From IMG/VR virus record IMGVR_UViG_3300047200_000148, positions 1 through 33,673 of that record: 33,673 nt of DNA. One strand, given 5' to 3'. The notes under the pieces are model-generated. The model saw nothing but the letters and a program-made list of their open reading frames with translations, was not told where the DNA came from and made no database searches. A program made the translations under genes and the position numbers. This document shows, piece after piece, positions 7,565-17,096 of this stretch. The stretch comes from a virus. The number at the start of each line of letters is the position of its first letter. The stretch's first letter is position 1.

Positions 7565-7884
7565 TTAGTTACCGCTGGATTAATAGTCAGAATTCCTTCC
7601 ATTAATCGAATAATGTTATTTGAACCATCCGCAAGTTCTACGTCATATACGTATCTTCCGGATTCTACGTTTACTGTTGCGTTTGCGCTCAATGATAGAA
7701 TCAATTGTCCATTAGAAAGCGAAGTAGTAAAGGAAACCGAGTTGTCAGACATATAATGCTTTCTGAACTTCGATTTTACTGAATATCCAGTTACGTCAAG
7801 AGCATTGCCAGATTGATCATTTAGCTCGACAGTCAAGTTGAATGTCGTAGCCTGATCCGCAGTAAGATTTACCTTATTTGTCAT
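7555..7884 (-). CDS. Small beta-sandwich virion protein
   Basis: 109 residues: TADQATTFNLTVELNDQSGN, then DVTGYSVKSKFRKHYMSD, then ESGRYVYDVELADGSNN, then EGILTINPAVTKW. This order (QGTTFNLTV.L.D..G...DLTGY, then GRYVYDLEL.DGSG...RL.EG...V.P.VTR) is a widespread phage family of about 100 residues, probably an immunoglobulin-like or BppU-N-like sandwich placed on the baseplate or fibres. No catalytic residues are seen. It overlaps the following 90-residue gene. I am confident it is a real virion gene, less so about its place. Confidence 0.75.
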   Translation of the reverse strand: MTNKVNLTADQATTFNLTVELNDQSGNALDVTGYSVKSKFRKHYMSDNSVSFTTSLSNGQLILSLSANATVNVESGRYVYDVELADGSNNIIRLMEGILTINPAVTKWQ

Positions 7885-7954
7885 CTGATTTCTGTTGACC
7901 TTTTAATTTATTCGAGGATAATCACTATGTGGTTTAAAGAGATACTATAGAAGC

Positions 7955-8626
7955 TTAGATAACTACAGTGATCTTAGTACCTTTGACTTGTAGGTTGTTG
8001 ATAGTAGGTGTTCCTAGAAGCCTACAATGAGATGCATTAGCGTCCGAAGAGAATACTACTAGTTCAGTGTTGGAATAGATCAATCCGTAGTCATTCAGCA
8101 ATGAACCAGATCCATCAAAAATCATTAGTACCTTGGATAGTTGGTGACCATTGCCTGCATTGTTCTTTACTGTGATTACGTATTCTGCTGCTCTTGTTTC
8201 TGAAATTGGGAATGCATCTAATACCTGAGATGTAAGTCCTGATGTTGCGACGTTAATTGTCTGCATGAATGACATTGGTGCAGCATTAACGGAGATCGAT
8301 GTAGAATTGATTACTACGTTAACTGATGAGTTACCAATGTATAGCGCAGAAGCATTGACAGATACGTTAGATCCGACTGTAAGTAGTGTCGCATTAACTG
8401 CTACGTTAGAATTGACTACTACTGTACCATTTGAACTTGTGATTGCATTTGCTGTTAATGTATTAGCTTGAAATGTACCTGTTATCGAAGCATTACCAGT
8501 TGCGGTATTGGAATTTGTCGTCACCACATAGTTAGTCATTGCATCCGCTACCTCATTCAGGCGGGATTTCATATAATCTACTGTGTGGCCAGAAGCCAGA
8601 ACCGTATTTGCAACTGTAATCGTCAT
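7955..8626 (-). CDS. Short fibre-type structural protein
   Basis: 223 residues. The N-terminus (TVLASGHTVDYMKSRLNEVA) is helical. The middle is a chain of short beta repeats (TLTANAITSSNGTVVVNSNV, then IGNSSVNVVINSTSISVN) like those of the other fibre paralogues. The C-terminal 105 residues form a distinct domain (FPISETRAAEYVITVKNNAG, then LIYSNTELVVFSSDAN, then LLGTPTINNLQVKGTKITVV) of a type common at fibre ends in T4-like marine phages, a beta-sandwich that could bind receptor. The start overlaps the upstream stop as ATGA. Role inferred from domains and context. Confidence 0.75.
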   Translation of the reverse strand: MTITVANTVLASGHTVDYMKSRLNEVADAMTNYVVTTNSNTATGNASITGTFQANTLTANAITSSNGTVVVNSNVAVNATLLTVGSNVSVNASALYIGNSSVNVVINSTSISVNAAPMSFMQTINVATSGLTSQVLDAFPISETRAAEYVITVKNNAGNGHQLSKVLMIFDGSGSLLNDYGLIYSNTELVVFSSDANASHCRLLGTPTINNLQVKGTKITVVI

Positions 8627-8829
8627 TTATTTAATTTCTCTGCTATACTGGTTAACAACGACTTGATTTGATGCATTTCAGAGGATAAAGATGCAACCTG
8701 TTGTTTGATTACATCTATATCCTGCGAAGATCTCTTCTTAGCTTTGTATGCTTGAAGTGCTGCGTTATCTGTATTTATCACAGCACCATTATTGTTTTTT
8801 GCACGGACGAATCCATCTGATGATTTCAA
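8623..8829 (-). CDS. Short helical protein downstream of the DUF4815 giant gene
   Basis: 68 residues with a TTG start at 8829; AAAGGTG lies about 5 nt before it, and no ATG in frame gives a comparable protein. The first part is GFVRAKNNNGAVINTDNAAL followed by QAYKAKKR; the second half is a coiled coil (IDVIKQQVASLSSEMHQIKS). The pattern of a short polar head, TD.AAL.AYK, and a coiled coil occurs in small proteins beside baseplate genes of T4-like phages. Its stop overlaps the next start (ATGA). Function unknown. Confidence 0.75.
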   Translation of the reverse strand: MKSSDGFVRAKNNNGAVINTDNAALQAYKAKKRSSQDIDVIKQQVASLSSEMHQIKSLLTSIAEKLNK

Positions 8830-8844
8830 TTTTCACCTTTAAAA

Positions 8845-11800
8845 TTAAATCTGCAAGGCAATTCCGCGTACGTCATTCAACTTAGGAACAACTACTGGGT
8901 TAGATGACAGAAGAACCAACTTGATAGCAAACTGCTTGAATCCAATGAATCTCGATCCAAGTGTGTTTGTATATTCAACGATTCCCTGATTTCCAGCAGT
9001 ACGCAGAACGAAGCTGATAGAAGCAGCATTAGTTGCAGCAAGACCATTGTCAACTGTCAGAGATGTTGTATTTGCGATGTTGGTTACTGTTCTGATAGCG
9101 AAGTAGCTTCCAGCCTGCACCTTGATCACGTCTCCGACTGTTAGTTCTGTAGTAAATGCTGTTCCAGTTCCTGTTAGAACATTTGAATTATTTGCAATTG
9201 CAACTGTTCCAGAGATTGGATTGTATGCATCAGACACTACGTTTGCAAATGCTCCCGTACTTACTGCGTTAATCGAAGGCATTGTAAACTTGTATTCGAT
9301 GTAGTCCTTCGAGTTAGTTGGTGACGAGTATGTCGAATCTGATCCATTATCATACTGCATCAACGACCATACTTTATCAGAGAACTGGTCAGGATCCTGA
9401 GCATTCCATACTTTCGCATATACCTTAACGTCTGTCTGATAAGGACGATGTGCTGTCAAAAAGATGTTCAAGTCTTCTGCATCTTGTCCATCTGCCAGAA
9501 CAATTGTCTTAGAAACGTACTTAGAGATCGCATTACCGTAACGCGTGTGTTCATTTGTTACGTCATTGTTGATCAGATTCTCAATAAAGAATCCTGCTTT
9601 TCTAGACAAGTTGATTACTGGCGAAACGAAGTCAGATTCAGAGAAGATGTCAATCTTGAACTTAGAAGACTTGACAGAGCTCAATGATACGATTTCGTTT
9701 GACTTAGACATCAAATGACGTTCAAAGTCTGGGAACTCATATTCCAACTCATTAGTAACGACTGAATAAGATGGATCAACTAGGTTAGATGTATTTGTAC
9801 CTCTGAATGATGTCTTGATTGCTGTTCTAGAAGGCTGTAGAAGACCAAACTTAGGAACAACAGCATGATATTTCAAATTGTCTACAGAAATTACGTTTGC
9901 ATAAGCAATTAGCGTATTTGCAGTTAGAAGTGAAGTATTTGTCTTATCTGCTGTTCTGTAGATCGCAATCGTTGGATTTGTTGTAGAACTGAATCCGCCA
10001 TTGTTAGATCCGTATAGCCATACCTTTCCAGTTGCCTCATCGAAGTAATCAATTGTTGCTACTGGATTTGAATTCGCCTTTAGAGTAAAGCTTACTAAGT
10101 TTGCAACGTTCGCAGTATTAGCTGACGAGTTAACAGAATATACAAGGTCGCCTACATTGATTGAATATCCTGTATTTGCCTTTACGAATCCATCGATCGT
10201 TAAGTATTCATCATCGTCATTGTCGAACATTGCTGTTCCGACTGATGCAGTAAAGCGAGCACGATACAAGTTAAACTTGATGTCTTCCTTCTGAATCGCT
10301 GTCCATGTGTTCTGATTTGCAGAAATGAACATTGTTCCAGAGTACGGATTAGAGAATACTTGTTCGTTTGTTTTAATGTCTCTTTCACCAGTCTTACCAA
10401 CCCAAACGATATATTCAGGTGAGTTAGCATCTGGCTGCACAGTAAATGCATACTGTTTGTTCGAAAGAAGATAGATTGGTTGATTCAACGAGAAGATTGT
10501 TTCAGTTGCACCATCAGCCGACACGCTGATCGAGCTAGATGCAAGATATCCTCTTCCGATAATCTTTGTTGCATCTGGGAACCCGTCCTTCATTTCAGAA
10601 ATAAGAACAGAGCATCCTAGAGTAGAATCCTTCGCTTTGAAATACACACCAACACGAGTCAAGAAAATGCCTGAAACGTCTGAAGGTACATTTTCGATCG
10701 AGAACGACTGAGTGATTGGATCATCTCCACCGCCACCACCGTCACCAGAGCTAGAAGATCCAGCGTCTGTTCCACCAGAAACAACTGGTGGAGGTGGAAC
10801 GAACGGAGGAACGAATGGAATAATCGTTACTGTATTTGTATATGCAGTCTGCGTAGTAGATGTAGCAGAGATCGTGTGACCAATAACTGGCTGAGTAACT
10901 GTTAGAGTCGAAGACCCTCTTGTTACTGACAAGTCATCAGCAGTGAATCTAGCCTTGCCCGAAGTGATCTGAGCATCCGCTCCAACCTGCAAGCTATCAA
11001 CGTTAGTAATCTGGAATACTCTGTCACCAGTTCTGAATTGACCAGCTGGAATTCTGAATAGACCATAAACGTTACCAGTCGAATCTGATACTAGACCAGA
11101 TCCATAAGCTGCAGACTGAGAAACGATCTGATTCTGCTGAGCACCATATAGAGTTGAAACATTAACTCCTGATAAAGTACCTTGAGCACAATATGCGTCT
11201 ATATTGACGTCATCGAAGAATGCATGCAATGTAGTATTTGGCTTTAGACCAGAAACTGTGAATGCAATAATCTGTTCACGAATATATGGTTGAATCGATA
11301 CGTCTGTGATGTATGATCCGAGATTATATTGTGTTGTTGTAGTATTGACTGCTAGAGATGAGATTGTCTGAGACTGAGTAGTAGTAGTTGCTACCGAAGT
11401 AGAAACAATCTGATTACCAGCTCCATCCACAACCGTTCCTGACGAAACAGAAGTAGACGATGCAACAGTTCTCCAGTCACCGTAAATTGTACCAAATGGT
11501 GATGAAGCAAATTGCTGCCAAGGTGTAGACAAGTCTACGTTTACGTTGATATTTGGAGCAAGCGTTTCATCCCTGTGAATATCGTACGAAGGGAACAACT
11601 GAACAGTTGCTCTCCATTCCCAATTGCTTTCGCAAGCAACTCGGTAGTTTGTAGCATATCTCTGAGAAATATACATTTCAGAATTATAAGGAAGTGTCAG
11701 GATCGCATTTGACTGCTGAATATTCGCTGAGTTTGACGAATTATACTTTACATCAATATCATGCTTGTCGTAGATAGGACGAGCAACTGTCAAATCAGGA

Positions 11801-14800
11801 TCGATCGCAATTCTATATTCGAAGTCAGAAACGTTACCAATATTATGCGAATTGAATGGATCTGCGAAGATACCGTTCTTGAATCTGTCTAGCCCGTTTG
11901 TATCAGGGATAGTCATGTCCTTAGCTTGCTGTTCTAACGCATTTAGAACGGTGTAGTACTCGATTCTTTGAATCTTAGCATCCAACACCCCAATATCACG
12001 CATAGTATAGCGTTTATTGGTCTTTAATGTTGTAGTAACAGGCTTGACGAACTTGTATCCTTCGATCTCACGGGTTGTTGGAGAAGGATACGCAGGAACG
12101 AATGCTTCTGCAATCGCACTTTGATCATTCTCAACAAATGGAGGACGAGGAAGAACATTTGGTTCACCTCTATTAACACCGAAGCGGCCTGAGCTGTTTA
12201 GAGTGATCAAGTCGATTCGTGGCAAGTAGTATTCGAAGTCAGCTTCAATGTTATTGTCTGGAGTTACTAGATACTGACCACCTGCTGCTACTGAGAACGT
12301 ATTAGAGTTCGCAGCAGAAGGGTTTACTGTTGCAGTTGCTAGAACTGTTGTATCACCAGCTGTGTTTGCCTTACGAGGACGGAAGTCGATGAAGTTTCTC
12401 AGATCGAGGTTGTTGTAGTAAGGAATATCGATTGTCTGAATAGCATTTGTGTTTGCTGTGTTTGCATCATCAATTGGATACGATTCTACAGAGAAGAATC
12501 CTACTGACGAAGCAGTATTAGCTACAAAGAAGTCGAATTCAATTGCAAAACGAGATGCAGAAGAGATCTGATTTGCATATTGAGGCTTGACAACAAGCGA
12601 AGCTAATTCATAACTAGAATCTCTTTGTCCATTGTCTAGCGTGAACCAAGAAGTTCTGTTAGGATTTGTGTTTGCGAAAGTAGTTCCTACGTATACGTTT
12701 CTGATTTTATGAACGTCTGGGAATCCAAGATTCCAAGGTCCAGTAGAGTTAGAAGACGCACAGTTAATAGTAACCCAACGGCTCTTCTTGATAACCTTAG
12801 GAATCTTCTGAGCTTGAGTTCTAAGTACTGGATAAGCTGCATATGCTGTCTGGTTAGCAGACGACAGAGTCATACCAATGTTAGCAGTAAACTGCGTATT
12901 AGAGTTAATCGTTACGTTCGCAATTGGGAGAGGCGAACCACCAACGAAGAACTTCTGATAGTTACATGTAGTATTTGTCATTGGAAGAGTATCAGATAGC
13001 GTCATCACAGTGTTATTTGTGATACCAACAACTCTTCGTACATATTGCTGTGTCGAGTTCGCATGAATACGAATCAACGATCCTACCGCGAATGATGTTG
13101 TGAACGTAGTAGATGTTCCATTAACAACCGCATTCGATGTCTGAATTGCTAGCGTACCTGTTAGATTCGCTGTGTATGCATTAGCAGATAGGAATAGGTT
13201 ATAGTTCTCTGCAGAAACTCCAGATAGAACAGATCCAGTAGAGCTGTTCAACTTTTCAACACCACCCGAACCAGCAAGATCGATAGTTACCTGAATCACG
13301 CCAGTTGTATCAAGAGTACCAGCTGACTTCGTCTGAGTATAGACGAAGCTAGTATCACCAATACCAGTGTTGTTTGTTAGAGACTTTGTAGCAGATAGAC
13401 CATTATAGAATAGAAGCGAATTTTTGCTTGCTTCCTTCAGAACGGCGAGACTATTTTCTAGAACAAGGTCACCCTTTACTGTTCCATATGTGCCTGATGT
13501 AGCATAGAAGCTCTTAACATCAGTCGAGAAACTCTTTCCAGAGTTCATTCTGATGTTTGTCAGGTATACCAGATAAGTTGCAGTAGGCAGCCCCTTCGTT
13601 CCGGAATTATATACCATAGAACGAATATTGCAGTATCCTACAACCGAACCAGATGCAGCTGCTGAAATGCTTTCGATGTCTGATACAGATGCTTGTGCAG
13701 TATCATATAGTGCAACTTCTTTGATCTGATTGAAGTCTGGAATACCAAGTACTTCTTGACAGATAACGTAGTTGCCGTAGTTAGCAGTTACGACCTGATT
13801 AACAGCGAATTCTGTATTTGTAGCTCTAGGAACTTCGATCTTTGTTGGACCGATCTTTTCAATACGATTGCCACGCACGAAAGCAACGCCAGGTGAAACT
13901 TCGTAGTAGAAATTTTGAGAATTGGATGAGTTAATGCGTGATTCGATTCTGAAAGGTTCTACAACATAGTCACCAGATTCTTCATATGTACGAGTAGAAA
14001 GAGTCTGTTGAAGCTTGTTATATTCAGGATCGTCCTTCTGCTGAGTAGGAATTTGATTATCAAATTCGATGATCGAGAAGAAGTTGACATTGTTTGTAGT
14101 ATCTGTTCTTAGCTTAGCTACCAATGTAGGAGAAAGCTTTAGACGATGCGCTCCAGGAGCATTTACGTTTGGATATCCAAGTGCGTTATCATATAGAGAA
14201 TCATCAGTATTTTCATCGACAATTGATTCTGTCGTTTCGAAACCAACTACGTATCCTGATACATTTGTAGAGAAATCAGATACGGTGATTACATGAGGAT
14301 CAACTTTAGTGAAGAATCCCTTTTGGAAGATAATACCGTCAGATGCAGATACGCAGTATGCAAATCCATTAGAACTGAACGATGCATTCGAAGCAAGAGT
14401 GTTGATCGAGTCAACTAGATTGTTTGCGTAAAGAGTACCGAATTTATTCTGGTTTGCAGAGTAAACATATAGAGTATCGCCAGGAACAAACAGATTAACG
14501 TCATTATTCGCTTGGTCAGAACCAGTAGCAACATAATCGAAATACATTCTGTTAGTTTCAGGAGGATTAGCTTTAACACCATCCTTCGCGATCTTAATAA
14601 CAGCACGAACAGCAGTATTTGAATCTGTTGAGTTGGTAATTAGGTATGTCTCATCCAATGACGATGGAAACAGAGCAGTATTAGAATTGAATCTGTCTTC
14701 CAACGAAATGTAGTGAGTATTTGGGTAATAGATAAGCGCAACACCGTCTACAATCGATCCGTCCTTAAAGACGTGATTGCCGAAACGTTCAATCTGATTC

Positions 14801-14937
14801 TGCAAAATTGACTGGGCTTGAGTTAGTTCTCTCGCCTGAATTGGGGTAGATGGACGATGCAGAATTCTGTGAAATTGTTTAGTTTCGTCGTAATCGTCGA
14901 AATATGGTGGTACGTTGAAATCTTTTTCTGTAGCCAT
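8845..14937 (-). CDS. Giant DUF4815-type virion protein (baseplate/fibre connector)
   Basis: 2030 residues. Residues 6-65 (FNVPPYFDDYDETKQFHRIL, then STPIQARELTQAQSILQNQI, then FGNHVFKDGSIVDG) are the hallmark of DUF4815 proteins, large structural proteins of T4-like phages placed next to the baseplate wedge genes. The middle is beta-rich. Two GT-rich small-barrel modules lie near residues 590-650 and 1905-1965. A flexible linker of Pro, then Gly/Ser/Asp, spans about 1375-1407 (VPPFVPPPPVV, then DGGGGGDD) and precedes a sandwich domain. It sits where T4 has gp9-gp12 after gp8, so it probably joins fibres to the wedge; that role is inference. It is the largest gene in the window, and I see no frameshift. 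Confidence 0.8.
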   Translation of the reverse strand: MATEKDFNVPPYFDDYDETKQFHRILHRPSTPIQARELTQAQSILQNQIERFGNHVFKDGSIVDGVALIYYPNTHYISLEDRFNSNTALFPSSLDETYLITNSTDSNTAVRAVIKIAKDGVKANPPETNRMYFDYVATGSDQANNDVNLFVPGDTLYVYSANQNKFGTLYANNLVDSINTLASNASFSSNGFAYCVSASDGIIFQKGFFTKVDPHVITVSDFSTNVSGYVVGFETTESIVDENTDDSLYDNALGYPNVNAPGAHRLKLSPTLVAKLRTDTTNNVNFFSIIEFDNQIPTQQKDDPEYNKLQQTLSTRTYEESGDYVVEPFRIESRINSSNSQNFYYEVSPGVAFVRGNRIEKIGPTKIEVPRATNTEFAVNQVVTANYGNYVICQEVLGIPDFNQIKEVALYDTAQASVSDIESISAAASGSVVGYCNIRSMVYNSGTKGLPTATYLVYLTNIRMNSGKSFSTDVKSFYATSGTYGTVKGDLVLENSLAVLKEASKNSLLFYNGLSATKSLTNNTGIGDTSFVYTQTKSAGTLDTTGVIQVTIDLAGSGGVEKLNSSTGSVLSGVSAENYNLFLSANAYTANLTGTLAIQTSNAVVNGTSTTFTTSFAVGSLIRIHANSTQQYVRRVVGITNNTVMTLSDTLPMTNTTCNYQKFFVGGSPLPIANVTINSNTQFTANIGMTLSSANQTAYAAYPVLRTQAQKIPKVIKKSRWVTINCASSNSTGPWNLGFPDVHKIRNVYVGTTFANTNPNRTSWFTLDNGQRDSSYELASLVVKPQYANQISSASRFAIEFDFFVANTASSVGFFSVESYPIDDANTANTNAIQTIDIPYYNNLDLRNFIDFRPRKANTAGDTTVLATATVNPSAANSNTFSVAAGGQYLVTPDNNIEADFEYYLPRIDLITLNSSGRFGVNRGEPNVLPRPPFVENDQSAIAEAFVPAYPSPTTREIEGYKFVKPVTTTLKTNKRYTMRDIGVLDAKIQRIEYYTVLNALEQQAKDMTIPDTNGLDRFKNGIFADPFNSHNIGNVSDFEYRIAIDPDLTVARPIYDKHDIDVKYNSSNSANIQQSNAILTLPYNSEMYISQRYATNYRVACESNWEWRATVQLFPSYDIHRDETLAPNINVNVDLSTPWQQFASSPFGTIYGDWRTVASSTSVSSGTVVDGAGNQIVSTSVATTTTQSQTISSLAVNTTTTQYNLGSYITDVSIQPYIREQIIAFTVSGLKPNTTLHAFFDDVNIDAYCAQGTLSGVNVSTLYGAQQNQIVSQSAAYGSGLVSDSTGNVYGLFRIPAGQFRTGDRVFQITNVDSLQVGADAQITSGKARFTADDLSVTRGSSTLTVTQPVIGHTISATSTTQTAYTNTVTIIPFVPPFVPPPPVVSGGTDAGSSSSGDGGGGGDDPITQSFSIENVPSDVSGIFLTRVGVYFKAKDSTLGCSVLISEMKDGFPDATKIIGRGYLASSSISVSADGATETIFSLNQPIYLLSNKQYAFTVQPDANSPEYIVWVGKTGERDIKTNEQVFSNPYSGTMFISANQNTWTAIQKEDIKFNLYRARFTASVGTAMFDNDDDEYLTIDGFVKANTGYSINVGDLVYSVNSSANTANVANLVSFTLKANSNPVATIDYFDEATGKVWLYGSNNGGFSSTTNPTIAIYRTADKTNTSLLTANTLIAYANVISVDNLKYHAVVPKFGLLQPSRTAIKTSFRGTNTSNLVDPSYSVVTNELEYEFPDFERHLMSKSNEIVSLSSVKSSKFKIDIFSESDFVSPVINLSRKAGFFIENLINNDVTNEHTRYGNAISKYVSKTIVLADGQDAEDLNIFLTAHRPYQTDVKVYAKVWNAQDPDQFSDKVWSLMQYDNGSDSTYSSPTNSKDYIEYKFTMPSINAVSTGAFANVVSDAYNPISGTVAIANNSNVLTGTGTAFTTELTVGDVIKVQAGSYFAIRTVTNIANTTSLTVDNGLAATNAASISFVLRTAGNQGIVEYTNTLGSRFIGFKQFAIKLVLLSSNPVVVPKLNDVRGIALQI

Positions 14938-14964
14938 CTATTAAAAACCTATATAGTTGTTATA

Positions 14965-14976
14965 AAGTATATACTT
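14965..14976. other. 12-bp perfect palindrome in intergenic gap
   Basis: AAGTATATACTT lies in the 38-nt gap between gp8 and the DUF4815 gene, touching the gp8 stop. It is AT-rich and not followed by a U-run on the coding strand, so it is no convincing terminator. It could be a regulator site or chance. Confidence 0.25.
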
Positions 14977-16487
14977 CATATTTGAATTACGATTTTGAAT
15001 GTTTCGGTGTGACTATTTGATCTGGCAATATCAGCAATGTTCTGAATGTAAAGCGGAAGCAGATCTTTAGTATATATATCACCCAAAGTATTTATTGTGA
15101 TCTGAGTCTGGTTGTTTGAACTATCGTAAACATATTCTCCATTAGAGAATGTTTTGTCTCCTACCAAGTAAAGTGTAGAAGAGTTAGAAAATGCAACTGT
15201 TCCTTTTGCACCAGAAGTATTTCCAACAACTGTAGTACCAACAGTATATGTCATAGAAGGAAATACAGAGAAATCTGACATTGCATTGAATGTATTACTT
15301 GTGAATGCAGATCCCTTTGATCCATTAGAATTCAATGTGCTTGGTGATCTGATGATTCCAACCTTATTGTATAATACGTCTACTGGCAGATTACCGCTTT
15401 CTGACTTATTAAATGATCCAGAGATGCCGAGCGCATCGTAGCGCAATTCGACTGCAGGATTAGCGCCATGGCCACCTGGAGGATTAACAATACAATATAC
15501 AGAAGCACCAGATCCGTAAGAACTGTTCGAAACAATCGTAGCAGTTGCTCTAGAGATTCCATATCCTGTATCCACAATAACGACGTTGGCAATTGAATTA
15601 GAGAATGTATTGATCGTTGAATAAGCTTTTGGTTGCGCTTCTCCGTCAGTATCGAATACTACTTGAGGGAAAATCTTATATTCAGTTGCCGAAGCTTCGA
15701 TTGAAGTCGTATTGATTACTGCATTTGTGTAAACGTAACGGCCAGTAGAAGCTGTAATAGAGAACAACTGACCAGTAGCTGAGTTCGAATTAAAGATGTA
15801 TAGTCCGCTATCCTTGTAATAGTTCAGTGAAGCAAGGCCAGCTTCATCAATCTGAATAGCAGAAGAGTTGGCAAAACGAACTGTTCCGTCATTATAGACA
15901 TTGTATCCAGATCCTGGATTATTAATAACAACAACGTCTAGACCAGAATAGTTATACGCTTGTGTAGCAATTTGAGTATTAGCATAAACAGGAATGTAGT
16001 CTTCAGTTGCCATCTTCTTGTAATTAGAAGAAGAGATCGAATACATATACTTCCATGTGTATCCATCTGCTTTAGTGAATGGAGCAAGTTGTTGCAAATC
16101 AGGAGCAATAGTAGACGTTGCACCATTCGCATTATCGATACACTTGTAGATGTGATAGTATCCACCAACTGTTGCAGGTTCTACACAAGCAAAGTATTGT
16201 GAATTAGATAAGTCTTTGGTGTTATCGTAACGAGCATAAGCAGTATTAGTTGTCCAGACGATATTATCAATCATCGGAACGAAATCTGTAGTAGTTAGCT
16301 TCTTACCAAATAACATATTCCAGTTATTAACGTATGCTGCAGAATAATCATCAATCGTTGTGTTCGTAACAACAGGATTGCTTACAGGATTAGCTGCAAA
16401 CATGTAATAATGCGATGAATTCGCACCAACTGAACTTAGTATCTCTTGAAGGACACTATATCTGAAATTTGGTAATATGCTGCTCAT
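14976..16487 (-). CDS. 8: Baseplate wedge protein gp8
   Basis: 503 residues; T4 gp8 is 334. The region YFACVEPATVGGYYHIYKCI, then TSTIAPDLQQLAPFTKADGY, then TWKYMYSISSSNYKKMATED matches the T4 gp8 core, where a description of the cargo (YRCLD) is followed by DGYVWEYLFEIP. The N-terminus (FRYSVLQEILSSVGANSSHYYMF) also fits the gp8 opening. The extra length lies in the second half, which has Gly/Asn-rich beta repeats (PGSGYNVYNDGTVRF, VVDTGYGISRATATI). gp8 dimers bind the upper wedge next to gp7 and gp10. The start overlaps the previous stop (TAATG), placing it in the wedge operon. Confidence 0.8.
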   Translation of the reverse strand: MSSILPNFRYSVLQEILSSVGANSSHYYMFAANPVSNPVVTNTTIDDYSAAYVNNWNMLFGKKLTTTDFVPMIDNIVWTTNTAYARYDNTKDLSNSQYFACVEPATVGGYYHIYKCIDNANGATSTIAPDLQQLAPFTKADGYTWKYMYSISSSNYKKMATEDYIPVYANTQIATQAYNYSGLDVVVINNPGSGYNVYNDGTVRFANSSAIQIDEAGLASLNYYKDSGLYIFNSNSATGQLFSITASTGRYVYTNAVINTTSIEASATEYKIFPQVVFDTDGEAQPKAYSTINTFSNSIANVVIVDTGYGISRATATIVSNSSYGSGASVYCIVNPPGGHGANPAVELRYDALGISGSFNKSESGNLPVDVLYNKVGIIRSPSTLNSNGSKGSAFTSNTFNAMSDFSVFPSMTYTVGTTVVGNTSGAKGTVAFSNSSTLYLVGDKTFSNGEYVYDSSNNQTQITINTLGDIYTKDLLPLYIQNIADIARSNSHTETFKIVIQI

Positions 16488-17083
16488 TAGATTCCAATAG
16501 CCATGTAGTTAACAGTGATTGCTGTTACGTTAGCAGTTCTGACGTTTGCAGTTGTCGTATTAGCAGCAATAACCTGTGTATTAAACGTCGCATCATATGC
16601 AGACGGTCTTGCAGAAGTTGTTACTGAATACAGAGTAGAGAATGCTGCTGGAAATGTGATGTTTCCAACTGTAGTATTTGAAGAAACCGCTCCCCACTGA
16701 TACAGAATACCATTTGGAAGTCTTGAGTAACCATTTGCTGCTACTGATGATGTTCCAAGAGTCAGAGTATTCGAAGTAACGTTTGCAGCTGCAGCAGTTA
16801 CCGCAGTTGTGTTAATCGAAGTCGTTCCAACTACCAATCCAGTAGCTGCTAAGTTAGCAGTTGCAGATGCATTCTTCAGAGTAACGATTGTTGAATTTGA
16901 AATAGCATTTACCGTTGTGTTACCATACAGAACGTTATTTGCTACAGTTGCGTTATTAGAAGAGAATGACCAAGCTGAATAGATTTCATCAAAGTTTTGA
17001 TTAGTCTTGTCGAATGCAGAACGGAGTGGATCTCCTGTTCCGTCGTTCGACACTGTGCCGATCCCAATTGTTTGTTTTGCCAT
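16487..17083 (-). CDS. Short fibre with baseplate-anchor N-terminus and receptor-tip C-terminus
   Basis: 198 residues. Residues 1-36 (MAKQTIGIGTVSNDGTGDPL, then RSAFDKTNQNFDEIY) form a motif widespread at the N-termini of phage structural and fibre proteins. The middle carries GNTTVNAISNSTIV, the repeat type of the large fibres. Residues 118-198 (GYSRLPNGILYQWGAVSSN, then ITFPAAFSTLYSVTTSARP, ending VNYMAIGI) look like the fibre-tip domain with GY.KLP.G...QWG...ITFP.AF and a final Y.AIG (Gp53-like C-terminal type), a receptor-binding fold. It sits between gp7 and gp8 with a TAATG coupling, where T4 has no gene. A short tail fibre is inferred. Confidence 0.75.
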   Translation of the reverse strand: MAKQTIGIGTVSNDGTGDPLRSAFDKTNQNFDEIYSAWSFSSNNATVANNVLYGNTTVNAISNSTIVTLKNASATANLAATGLVVGTTSINTTAVTAAAANVTSNTLTLGTSSVAANGYSRLPNGILYQWGAVSSNTTVGNITFPAAFSTLYSVTTSARPSAYDATFNTQVIAANTTTANVRTANVTAITVNYMAIGI

Positions 17084-17096
17084 TTATTAACTTGCC

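Noticed and set aside
7885-7954. Promoter in the 70-nt gap between two small fibre-cluster genes
   Set aside because: AT-rich, but I see no exact late element, no -35/-10 pair and no hairpin, so nothing can be supported there.
649-8626. N-X-S/T sequons, abundant in the fibre proteins, as glycosylation sites
   Set aside because: The density follows from Asn/Ser/Thr-rich beta repeats, and nothing in the window suggests a glycosylation system.
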